Positions 12,901 to 24,900 of a stretch of DNA of 64,000 nt are shown here, one piece after another. Each line of letters opens with the position of its first letter. The stretch's first letter is position 1. Location: the NCBI GenBank assembly GCA_018398805.1, contig JAGFBZ010000850.1, positions 868,001 through 932,000 of the forward strand. Reading direction: 5' to 3'. The stretch comes from Hirundichthys speculiger (lineage: Eukaryota > Chordata > Actinopteri > Beloniformes > Exocoetidae). Below the pieces are notes generated by a model. It was given only the letters and a program-made list of their open reading frames with translations. It had not been told where the DNA came from and ran no database searches. A program made the translations under genes and the position numbers.

Positions 12901-15900
12901 CTCTTCAGGTTAAAACTCAGTGCTATTAGGTGAGCAACAATGACTCTCAAAAGATTCCTAATAGGAAATAGTTTGGATTTTAGAGAAACAAATGCAATCC
13001 CTACAGGTGAAAAATCTTTTACTTTAGATCAGTCTGCAACTTATGTGACAAACACTGTACAAGCTGTGAAATGCAGCATACAAAGGATGTTTGATCAAAA
13101 AATGATTACTCTGTAGGAACACAATCAATTGAAAATTCTCACATATTATAAAACAAATTCTAATTAGAGGCATTTGTATGAATCTTGACTTCATGTCACT
13201 TTGTTTCATGTCATTCATTCTCAGATGAAATGCTCTTTTCTTTCCACTAATGATGACAATATAATGACTTTTTACATAAAAACAAAAAAATGGATGAATT
13301 AAAAGCACAAATAAAATGACTGAAAACGAGTAAAATCACAGGAGGTTGACGGCTTTTTTCTCTTAAAGGAGCAAAAAGCGAAATCATTTCACCGCTAGGT
13401 TTGCTGTTGAGCACTGCCTGTAGACCAAAACAAAGTGTGCCATTAGCCACACCTCCCTCTGCCTCTGCTCGCCACCAACCCCCCCCCCCTTCCCTCCACA
13501 CACTCCCCCACTACACCCCCGCTGGCTTCGAAGATCTACCTACACCGAGCAAAACATCACCATGGCGAGTAACAAAGTAAGTCATTTATAACATTATAAT
13601 GTTTATACTGGTTTGTCCGTAAATTAATCTTTATGTCACTAATTTAGTGAGTCACCATTAGCATCAAACGTTATCTATTCGCCGCTAATTGCGTTAGCAG
13701 ACAGTTCAACGTTAGTAACAACATGACGGCAGTGAATAGCTTTCCTGCAAATACAATCTACCGGTAAGTTAGCCGCTAATAGCTGAAAAGTAATTTTGTG
13801 GATATCGTAATAGTTGCTAAAACTGTCTAAATAGCCGTCACTACTCACTGGCTGTCGCGTTTTATAGAGAGGGAGGGGGGAGGAGGGAGGAGGCGAAGTT
13901 TCACATGAACGCACATGAACGCACATGAACGGGCGGCCGGACCGGCTTGTAAACTTGAGGCTGGAGATCAACACAGAGAGCGGGTGTGTGACGTCATCCT
14001 ATACTCCAGATGAAATTACACCTCTCGTTCTCCATGTAGCGAATTTTTAATTCCTTCAGTCTTAAATAATGGATTTCCACTTATTGCTCCTTTAATGTGA
14101 ATTTTTTTATGAACCGGTGAATTAAATATGTTTGCAAATACATTGTTTGTTTGTTTTTTCTGTCACATTTGGAAATGGTAATAAATAAGAATTGAAAAAG
14201 AAAGACAGACTGTTTGCTGAACATTTAGGACTTTTTTCATTAAAAGAAAAATGTAATCAGGTTCCATCCTCTTAGTTATGAACATTAGATGTATTTATTT
14301 GTCCATGTCTTATGTCAGTGCATATTTGAGCCAAAAATAGGATCCAATTTGCTGATAATGATTACCTGAATCCATGTCAATGGCAGAAACCCTGACCATG
14401 GGTTCTCCAGGATCTCGATTCTCTGCCACGCTGGTATTGTAGATGGTCTGACTGAAGACAGGCACCTGGTCATTTACGTCTCCCACCTCCACTGTCAAAG
14501 TCTGAGTGGAGGAGAGAGGGGGGAGACCGTGGTCCACTGCACGGACGGTTAGACGGTGGACATGTTGCCTCTCATAGTCCAAAGGGGCAGAGAGATACAA
14601 GAGACCTAAAGAAGAGAGAAAACGTTGAACATTTTTTTTTTAAGAGACCTTAATTTAATTAGAAAAATGGAAATTCCCACAATGATACCTGTTTTTTCCT
14701 CCAGTGTGAAGAATCCTTTGTTGTTTCCAGCAATAATAGAGAAGGAGACAACCCCATTTTCACCTTGATCTCCATCTATAGCCACAAAATGATGCAGCAT
14801 ACTCCCCACTTCTGCATCCTCCATAGCCTGAACAGTGTCCGCTGATACAAACACCGGTCGGTTATCGTTCACATCAAGCAGAAAGAGCTGAGCTGTCACT
14901 GATGCCTGCCTGCGCTCATCCTGCCTCTGTGCTTTGTCTGTGGCAGTTACTGTGAAAGCAAACGCGGGAGTGCTCTCGCGGTCTAAAGGTGCTGCTACAG
15001 TCAGACTCCCTGTATGTGGGTCGATGTGGAAGGGGAAGTGTGATGTTGAATCACTGACCTCAGATTCAAAATTTAGAGTGTAGGTGAGGGCACTGTTGGG
15101 AAAAGTCCCATCAGCGTCTCTGGCTTGAAAAGCAAAAGCCAGTGATCCAACTGGAGTGTCTTCCCTTAGACCAAACATCACAAATTTATCAAGGAACCAG
15201 GGTGAGTGGTCATTTACATCCTCCACCATCACACTGACCGGCACAGACATGTTCACACCAGGAGTGGGGCCAACATCCTCAGCTCGGACCACGAAGAAGT
15301 ACTGCATGGCAGACTCGTAGTCCAGCGGGCTGGTTAATGTAGATGTCACCAGAGGAGCTGTCGATGCCAAAGTGAATGTTTGCATCCCCCTCAGTGATGG
15401 TATACTGAAATCTGCCTGTATCTGCAACACTGGCAGAACCGATAACAGTTCCAGGCTCCGTGTCTTCACTCGCTGAAAAACGTCTTAGAGGCTGCTGGTT
15501 GGAGCTGCCATACCCATCCTCTAATCCATAAACCTGAGGGAGAAAAGCAGGAAGAGTAAACTTGAAACCATGCAGGAAATATGAGGCACCCGGAGCAAGG
15601 GATTCTTCTCACAATATCTGTGCAATGCTATAACTTCATAAATACTACATGTGCAAGTACTGCTTGTTGCTATACTAAGGTTAAAATGTTGAATATTTGA
15701 ACTTTAATACCTCTTCAAGCCAAAACTTACATCAATAACTGTATAGAACCAACTGTATAATTCATTTACCTTCATTTTAAAATCTAAAGTACTATATCCG
15801 TGAAGCACATACTGTACCTGCACATGAACCACTGCAGAGTCCTCCAGAGGTGTGCTTCCACTATCTTTGGCAGTTATTTTTAAAGTGTAATATGCCTCAG

Positions 15901-18900
15901 CGTTGTGGGTGAAAAGCTGTGTTGTTCTGATGTCTCCTGTTTTAATGTCAATGTCAAAGTGTCCAACGTCGTCTTCTAAACCAGCTGAGAGAAAAACACA
16001 AGGTGGTGACACTTCGGCGCTCATCGCCATGTGATGCTAAAATGCTTGCTGCATATGTCAACGCAGCATAACACACTTTTATAGCTCACCTGTTGCCAGC
16101 GAGTGAGTAACTGTTCCATTCTCTCCTGCGTCCAAATCTTTGGCAAACATGTTTGTTACCAAGGATCCTGCAGGTGCACCAGCCCATATCTGCAATACAA
16201 ACAATGTGTTCATACAGTACATACAGTAAAATTCCATCCATCCATCCATCCATCCATCCATTCCCACCCCTATTCAAGGTCACGGGGCTCTGCTGGAGTC
16301 TATCCCAGCTCTCTTTGAGCAAAAGGACTGGGTGGCAGTCAATCACAGCACCAGATACAGAAACATTTATATGATTATGTACCAACCCACATGCCACAGA
16401 GGTGTTTTAAAAATTGACTGAGGTCAATTGAAGTAAAACTTGAGAAGCATCAGATGTATTCAACAGTTTTTTAAAGAGGGTTTGGCCTAGCAGAAACAAA
16501 GTGTAGCAGAATAGGATGCTACATAGAGTTTCTGTTTGCTCATATTTACCCATGTTATCTATTCTAATAAGTAATCAAAATTATCTAGCTCTGCAAGATT
16601 ACTATAGATGTCCGGTGTCATTAGATTGAGATAAACATGTTCCCTGGGCTCTTCTCTAACATTAGTATACATCTGAAGGTGGTAGAAAAAGCATTTAGAT
16701 ATTTTACCAGTGTAAAAGTACCAACAAAGCAATGTAAATATTCCATTAAAAATTGAAAAGTCCTCCTTATGAGTGCTTACATTAGCATTAGCAATAAACT
16801 GAAGTTAAAGGTAGTATGGGGGATTTCTGGATGAGATCACATCTTGGATAATCATTTCAGGCTCAAGTCTCTCGTTGATGCTTAAGTTGAGATTTACATG
16901 CCTTTAATTAAGAGTTTTCCATTTAAGGACATTCTGCCATCTCTACTTCAGACATCCCCACCTGCGCAAGTTCAGAATGGAGGCGATGTCATCCAAGACG
17001 GATGATTCTTTGAAAAAAAGGACCCAACTGTGATGTCATCTTTACTGTTTTTTTTTTTTTTTTCCCAAACTCTCTTCCCCTCCCATTCTCAAAGTGCCAC
17101 AGTCAGGTACAATATAACCATGTTTCTGATTTTGCTGTTGTAAATGAAATTTAGGCTCTTATTTCATAAATGCAGCTAATCTCATGACTTTGGTATTTAG
17201 GCCCATATATCCTAAAATGCAGCTAACCCCATGTAACCTGCTGAACTCATATAACCTTTTATACTCGCCTGCACATCAGTTAAGTTCGTGTGCTACTGTG
17301 AACCGAATATCATCCTGTTCTCACAGACACCTGCAAGGTCAAATAACTAAGATATGAGGCTAACGAAACATGAAGTAAGACTCTCTTTGTTCACTATCAG
17401 TAATACAACATGACCATATATGGGCTTCTGGTGCTGTTGCTTAAAACTCTCTGTCTCTCTGCCTTTGGCCAGAGAGAAATCTTTTCTCTCTCCATGCGCA
17501 TGATATATTCTTGACTTGACTTAATAAAAACATTGTGAACGCAGTTGTTATATTTTTATTCTACTGGATTCTTCTTCAGATAATATTTTCCACGACAATC
17601 TTGGTGTCAGAAGGTGGGATTCGGAGTGTGTCCATCGGAACCGGAGACTGGAGTGGAGCGCGCGCCTAACCCAACAGTTGGGTTATCCTCAGAACCTCAT
17701 GTAGAACAGAGTGGAGGACTACAATCAATGGTTCCGATCGACCACGACTGAATCTTCGAACTTCAAGTGAAGAAAGAATCCGGTGAGAAGTTTTTAATAT
17801 AAATTTTAAACCAATTTGGATTTATTTGAAGACTCATTTCATCCAAAATGTAGAATCGATTCATAAGAGTTAAGAAAAAGGGATTTTAATTTTCCTAATC
17901 CCCTAGTTAACTGCTTTCATTTTTGTGTGTGGTCATTGTCCTGTATTTTCTCTTAACATAGGAAATTGTCCGGACCGGGTTTGAGTCCCGTGAGGATTTC
18001 TGTACGAGACCGGATTTAAAGCAGCCCCCGTGAGTTCAGAACAAAAGTCTGTGAGTTGATTTAATACGATCAGGATAGCTGCGTCCTGTGAATTTATCTA
18101 ACAGCACCAGACCAGTCCTGTGAGTCCATTTAAACAAGACCAGGTTATCTGTGAATTGCATAGCAAGAGCCAGATTATTTTCAGTCCTGTGAGTGAGAAT
18201 TGACAAGACCAGGTGATTTCAAAATCCTGGTGCACACCAGGTGTAATGGGGAATAATACAGCTAAAGGACAACGACCACCACAACTTGACTCAAACCTGA
18301 CAAATATGGTTATGAAGTGTTTGAATTTTTTTTTTTTTTTTTTCCTTTTTTCTTCCCTTTCCCTTTTCCTGATGTGAACATTTTGGGTTTTCTGAAGGTG
18401 GATCACTGAGTGAGAATCAGCTGGAAAAACTGAGAAAGGCTTTGGTTGAAAAGAGAGATGCAATGTTTGAACAGAAAAAAGTCAAGACTGTAGAAGCACA
18501 TTGTATGTTGAGAATGGAAGAATGTTTGAAGAAATGGGAAGCAGAATGTGATGGAAATGTAAAAAAGAAAGCAGAAACTGCCTCTTGTTCTTTGTGTCCT
18601 TCTCTGCAGACTGGACGGGGAGCCGGAGCCGATCTGCTGCTGGACAGTACACCCCGGCCCTATATGCCTCAACCGCAAGCTTTGCCTCAAACTGTTCCCC
18701 TCTGCCGCGCTGCCTTTACCCCCCACCACCACCGCCTCCACTTCCAGCAGAGCAACGACAGCCTGAACGACCTGGATCCTCCGGTCAGGCTTATGTCTAC
18801 CGACCCTGGACTACTGAAGATATCCTCAAAGCTGCCCAGCACCTCCCTCAGCCTGACAAGGGTGGTGTAGCCTTGGCTAAGGCTGTTCGTGAGTTTGTGA

Positions 18901-21900
18901 GAGACTTTACTCCAACGTCGTCTGAAATGGCTTGTGTCATGATTAATTTAATGACTCCTGCTCAGTTTGCTCTCATCCGTGACCGTTTTTCAGCACATCT
19001 TCAGCCCACTTCACCCGACTGGTTAACGGACAACACAGAGGGCTCGGACAACAAGGCCTACAGGGAGTGGGTTGACTCGCTCTGTGCTGCCATCACTGAG
19101 AACTTCCAGACCACCTGCGATCTTTCAAAGGTCAGTGTGTGTGTGCAGAAGGAGGGAGAGACTTGTGAGGACTATCTTGTCCGCCTCCAGACCATCTTCG
19201 ACGACTACAGCGGAACCACACGGCCCACCGAATTCCCTGACAACACTATGACCGTCTATGAGGCCCTACTAAAGAACTCTTTCCTTGGAGGTCTGCACTC
19301 ATCTCTGTCTGAGGCCACTAAAAAGTGTTGTGTTGGTTGGAAAGACTCTTCTGTCCGCCTCGCTGATGTGCTGAGACATGCATGCCATGTGCAGGAGCAG
19401 GAAAACGACAAGAAAGCCAGAAGGAAACAAAAAGACACTGATCACCGTCAACTGCGTCTCCTCCAGCATGTGACCTCTGCTCCTGCTCCGACGCCTGCCC
19501 CCCTCCCTTCAATGCCTGGCCCTGACGTTACTGCCCCCCCTCCTCAACCACACCCCCAAGCTGATGTCTGTTTCTATTGTGGCCTCAGCGGGCATTGGGC
19601 TCGAACCTGTCCTGTTAAGACTTTCCGGAACCTACGCCTTGGGCGTGGTAAACGCAGAGGCAACTCCTCTCGTCATCATTATTCGGACTGAGAGGCGGGA
19701 CGGGGTGGAGTTCCGGCTGGCACACCGGTTCTGGTTCCTCCCACTGCTGCAGATGAGTACGCACACACACACACACACACACACTCACACACAGACTCTT
19801 ATACACATGCCAACTGAGGACAGTGTTTTAAAGCTCCCCCTTTTACAAGTACATGTTTCTGGAAGAATGCTTGTATTCATTGTTGATTCTGGTGCCACAT
19901 ATTCTGTAATACGCATGTCAGATCTGCCTGGTGTTAAACTTAGTGGTAGATATCTCTATTCTGTGGGCTCTAGTGGTGACGAAGTGAAAGAAAATTTTAC
20001 TGTTCCCCTTTCGTGCTCATTCGACACCTTGCCCGCTGTGAAACATTCTTTTCTTTATTCTCGTTGTTGCCATTTCAATTTATTGGGCAGGTACCTCATG
20101 CTAACTTTGGGCATTGAGCTATGCTCTACACCTAAAGGGATGGAGGTCACCGCTTCTAATGACTGTCCCTTCACCCTAGTTCAGGATGTGCTGAGACCTC
20201 AGCCAATCAAATTTATCAGTAGTGGATTACCCTACAGCAATCTGTTCCCCTCATCACCATGGCAACTGAACATGTGTCACCACAGGCTTGCTTCATGAAG
20301 CAGGGTTAGGGTTAGGGTTAGGGTTAGCTGCCTCCATTGCACTGCTCATGTATCCATTGCACTGCTCATGTATCCAGCTCACCTGACTTTGACTTTCAAG
20401 AAAAGTTCTTTGATCCTGTAAATGACTCTGTGCGATCCTGCAGACTTTACTGGTCTGCAACGCGCAGCGCCCTCTCTATCTCCCTGTCTTCTGAGCAGCT
20501 CACCCTTTACAGGGTTTCTGATAGTGACCCTCACATTTCTCTGGCCAAGTCCCCCACTGATCAGTGGCGTGACCTGGGCTCCTGGGTCAAGCAGTGTAAC
20601 TCTACATCTGACTGGCAGCCCACGTCTGACCCTGACGTTCAATTCTCTCCGTCTCTTTCTGTCTTCAGAAAAAATCATGAGTGTAATTTCTCTGCCCTCC
20701 GTTCTGTGTATGCCCTCCAGTCTCCTGCGTTACTGCAGGTGCCCCTTCTTACCAGCTCCCCCTCCTTCCCTGAGCTTACTGGAGTGCCTGACTCTGTGTG
20801 GGCCACTCACAAGCATGATGTTGGTCTCATACGCAACTGTGAGCCCCTTGTTGTCACCCCTAAGTCTCATTTCCGCCCCAGGCGAGCTCAATACCCCCTA
20901 AGACAGGAAGCTATCGCAGGCATACGCCCCATTTTTGATGCTTTTTTGAAGGCTGGTATTATTGTTCCCTGCAATGACTCTCCTGTAAATACACCTATCT
21001 TACCTGTCAGGAAATACAGACCCCCTCCAGCTCCAGAGGAATGGCGCTTTGTTCAGGATTTAACCCCTGTCAATGCAGCTGTTCACGCTCGAGCTCCTTC
21101 AGTCCCTTACCCTTACACCATACTGTCCAATGTTCCAGCAGGAACTAAGTGGTTTTCTGTCCTTGACCTGTCTAATGCATTTTTCTCTGTTCCTGTCCAC
21201 CCAGACTCCCAGTTTCGGTTTGCATTTCAGTTTGATGGGATAGGATAGGATGCCCCAGGGCTACTGTGAGTCTCCCACTGTCTATAACAGAGCACTGGCG
21301 GCCTCACTCTCATCCTTTTCTCCAACACCTGGCTCCGCCCTCCTGCAGTATGTTGATGACCTCATGCTTTGTTCTCCTACACGTGAGCAGTGTGTCACTG
21401 ACACTGTTGCACTCCTTCACCATCTTGCTGCTGAAGGTCACAAGGTTAGCAGACACAAAATGCAATTTTGTCAACCTGCTGTTACCTTTTTAGGTCACAA
21501 CATCAGTGCAGATGGGAAAAGCCTGTCCTCCAAACATTTGACAGCCATCCAGCAGGCCCCTCGCCCTGAAATTGTCAAACAGCTCCTGTCTTTCACTGGT
21601 CTCTGCTCCTACTGCAGGACCTTTGTGCCTAACTTCTCTGAACTCTCCAAACCCCTTGGTGAGTTGGCCCGCTCAAAGCCCATGTTTTCTAAGCTTATCT
21701 GGACAGATGAAGTTGAACAATCTTTTGTTGATCTGAAACAGTCTCCACCCACTTTAGGTCCTCCTGACCCATCCAGACCCTTCACACAAACTGTTGATGA
21801 ACGAGGCTCATGTATGACTTCTGTTCTCTTGCAGGGTCACGGTGGTGTCCTCAGACCTGTGGTCCCACATGAGGTCCACATGATCCTGTCGGAACACAGA

Positions 21901-24900
21901 ACCTCTCATTTCTCTCTGCCTTGTTTTCTCAGGTATCACACTGTCTTTTTAGAACTGCCCACTATCACAGTGAAACGCTGCACTGTTCTGAATCCTGCCT
22001 CTTCTCCCAACTCCTGATGAGGGCACCCCTCATGGCTGTGTGGCTGAGCTCTCTCTCACCTGCACTCCTCACCCTGACCTCTTGGACAGCCCTCTGACCA
22101 ATCCAGACCCAATCCTGTATGTTGACGGCTCTGCATCTCGTGATGCCCTCACTGGTCACTTCCGTATTGGTTTCGCCGTCTGCTCAGACCATGGCACAGT
22201 AGAGTCCGCGCCTCTGCCGTCCCATTACTCTGCGCAGGCTGCTGAACTTGTGGCCTTAACTCGTGCATGCATGCTCGCGGAAGAACACTCAGTTACCATT
22301 TACACCGACTCTCGCTACGCATTTGGTGTAGTACACGATTTTGGTTTCATGAAATCTGACAGGAAGCCCATTCTCCATTGTTCTTTAATTGCAGGTCTCC
22401 TGGATGCCATCTTGCTGCTTTCCCAAGTTGCTGTATGCAAATGTGCAGCTCACGCTAACGCCCCTGATTCTGTCTCCACAGTGACCTCTTGTGCAGATGC
22501 TGCAGCTAAGGCAGATGCACTGACACCACTTCCTGTTGCAGCTTCCTGTGTCCAGGCCGACAGCTCTCCCTCAAGTACGTCTCCTCTCACAGCTCTGCAA
22601 TCACTGGCTTCAGCTGATGACAAAAGGCCTGGCGTGCTGCAGGTTCCCATTTTTTCCCCTCGTGGATGGTTTGGGCCAGATGGTAAACCCTGCTTGCCTT
22701 CTGCTCTTTTTGCCCTCTATGCTAACTTGACACATGGTCTTGACCACGTGTCAAAAGGGGGAATGTTAAGTGCAATAGCTGAGTGTTGTTTTACAAAAGT
22801 TTTTGCAGCTTATGCACAAAAATTTTGCCAATCTTGCATGATTTGTGCCACCCATAACCCAGGTAGGCAAATCCAAAATGCACAACAGGCCTCTCATCCC
22901 CCACCAATCAGACCGTTTGAACATACTATGATGGAATTTGTTGGATGTTCTCCCTCTGAATGTAAGCCATCTCTCAAATCTCTCTTCACCTTGACATAGA
23001 TGTCAGAAAACACTGTGTCTATCACCCAGCCAGTGGTGGATCTGTAGAACGAGAGAATGGTACTTTAAAGAACAAACTTGCTAAGTGTTGTAAGGAAACA
23101 GATTTGCCCTGAACAAAACCCTCCCTCTTGTGCTAATGCACATGAGAATGAGGAAAAGAGGCAGGGCCAACCTGAGTCCTTTGAAATTTTGTTTGCAGCC
23201 CCTCCCAACGTTGGACTGGCACCCCCCAGGGCTCCTCCACCAGAGACAGCCCTGTGTGAAAGCAGTATTCTCACCTACTGTACTAACCTTACTAAAACCC
23301 CGTCAGACATCCGTTCTCAGGTATTTGCAGCTCTTCCCCACCCAGCTGAGGGTCACCTGCATTCACTGCGCCCAAGTGACTATGTGCTGTTGAAACGCTT
23401 CAAAAGGCAGAGGTGGGAACATCAGCGCTGGCTTGGCCCCTACCAGATCCTCCTGGTCACTCAAACTGCAGCCAAGGTTGCCAAACATGCCATGTGGGTC
23501 CACGCACCACATTGTTGTGGGGTCCCTGCCCCTGCTGACCCCCCTGCTGACCAGCAGTCCGATCCTGTTCCCTAAGGTCTTCGCTCTCAAGCAAGATCAG
23601 TGTGGAATGAAATAAGTGTCCCACTGCTACAGTAGCGTGCCAAGCTCCTCCCCATCGTCACCTGCCATCCTTTCAGGATACACGGCTGGTCTCTCCTAGG
23701 CTCCGTGTGCATCCTTATCCTCCTGAGCGCTGTCATTGCGCTCCCCATCATCCTGATGTCATCACGTGTCACCACTCCTGCCACTGCCCCTCCTGACAAC
23801 TTCTCCAACTCATCTGGCCCCACTGCGCCCCCCTCAACTGCCCCTCCTTCGTCCCTTTCCAGACGTAGAAGGAACGCCCCTCTGCCCAAACCCCACAGCA
23901 GCCCTAGACGTCAAAAACCTGTTTGGTGTGCAGGTAATGTGTCCCTCATCCCACCTCAGAGGAAGAACACGCAGGACACCGACTCATGCTGGGGTTTCTG
24001 GATCTGGGTCTGATTCCCGCTTCACGGTTACTTTGTGTGAATAAAGAAAACATTACTTCTAGGTCAAAAGATGCTCTGTGAGGTATTCTTTAGCCATTAA
24101 TGATGAACTGCCTTAACCCTAAAGTGTGCCAGTTTTAAAGTGTTCCTGGCTGCTATTACCTTTGCCCATTTCATAATTTTTCCTGTGATGTTGTTTTCTG
24201 ACTTTCTGCCATTTTTATAGTGTGGTTGTTTATTCAGGTAATTTTGTAGTTTTGGATGATTATTTTTTCCCTTTTGGTGTTTTATTTGTGCTGATTTCTC
24301 CATTAGTGTTGATCCTAGTGGATCAAAAGGGAGGAATTGTAAATGAAATTTAGGCTCTTATTTCATAAATGCAGCTAATCTCATGACTTTGGTATTTAGG
24401 CCCATATATCCTAAAATGCAGCTAACCCCATGTAACCTGCTGAACTCATATAACCTTTTATACTCGCCTGCACATCAGTTAAGTTCGTGTGCTACTGTGA
24501 ACCGAATATCATCCTGTTCTCACAGACACCTGCAAGGTCAAATAACTAAGATATGAGGCTAACGAAACATGAAGTAAGACTCTCTTTGTTCACTATCAGT
24601 AATACAACATGACCATATATGGGCTTCTGGTGCTGTTGCTTAAAACTCTCTGTCTCTCTGCCTTTGGCCAGAGAGAAATCTTTTCTCTCTCCATGCGCAT
24701 GATATATTCTTGACTTGACTTAATAAAAACATTGTGAACGCAGTTGTTATATTTTTATTCTACTGGATTCTTCTTCAGATAATATTTTCCACGACACTGT
24801 ATTCTGATCTCCTGGTTTCTGATTGTAAATTCACAGTGGAATCATGGTCCTTTTTAAACTGATCTTAATGAATTCATAATATCCAGACATATTTCCAATT

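Larger units (their letters stand above)
10674..14365. other. dchs2 intron with small palindrome, inverted exon copy and a TTAA element
   Basis: Unique AT-rich sequence apart from a short palindrome (10734-10767), an inverted copy of a dchs2 exon (11335-11411) and a TTAA-bounded element (13367-14091). The stretch 11,600-13,350 shows nothing else I recognise. Confidence 0.5.
17139..24796 (+). mobile_element. Endogenous retrovirus (class-I-like), coding regions broken
   Basis: Complete proviral layout: 459 bp LTR (17139-17597), primer binding site, gag, protease, reverse transcriptase, RNase H, integrase, polypurine tract and 459 bp LTR (24338-24796). LTRs begin TG and end CA, flanked by CTGT duplications (17135-17138, 24797-24800). 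Gag with one CCHC knuckle and an integrase C-terminal domain of the murine-leukaemia-virus type suggest a gamma/epsilon-like class I ERV. The LTRs appear identical by eye, so insertion or copying was recent. Yet gag is frame-shifted, the polymerase is broken near the catalytic core, most of the integrase core is missing and no full env is present. It runs antisense to dchs2. Confidence 0.9.

Noticed and set aside
20303..20326. Ancient telomere fusion site
   Set aside because: Only four GGGTTA units, located inside a retroviral pol gene, with no head-to-head arrangement or subtelomeric context.
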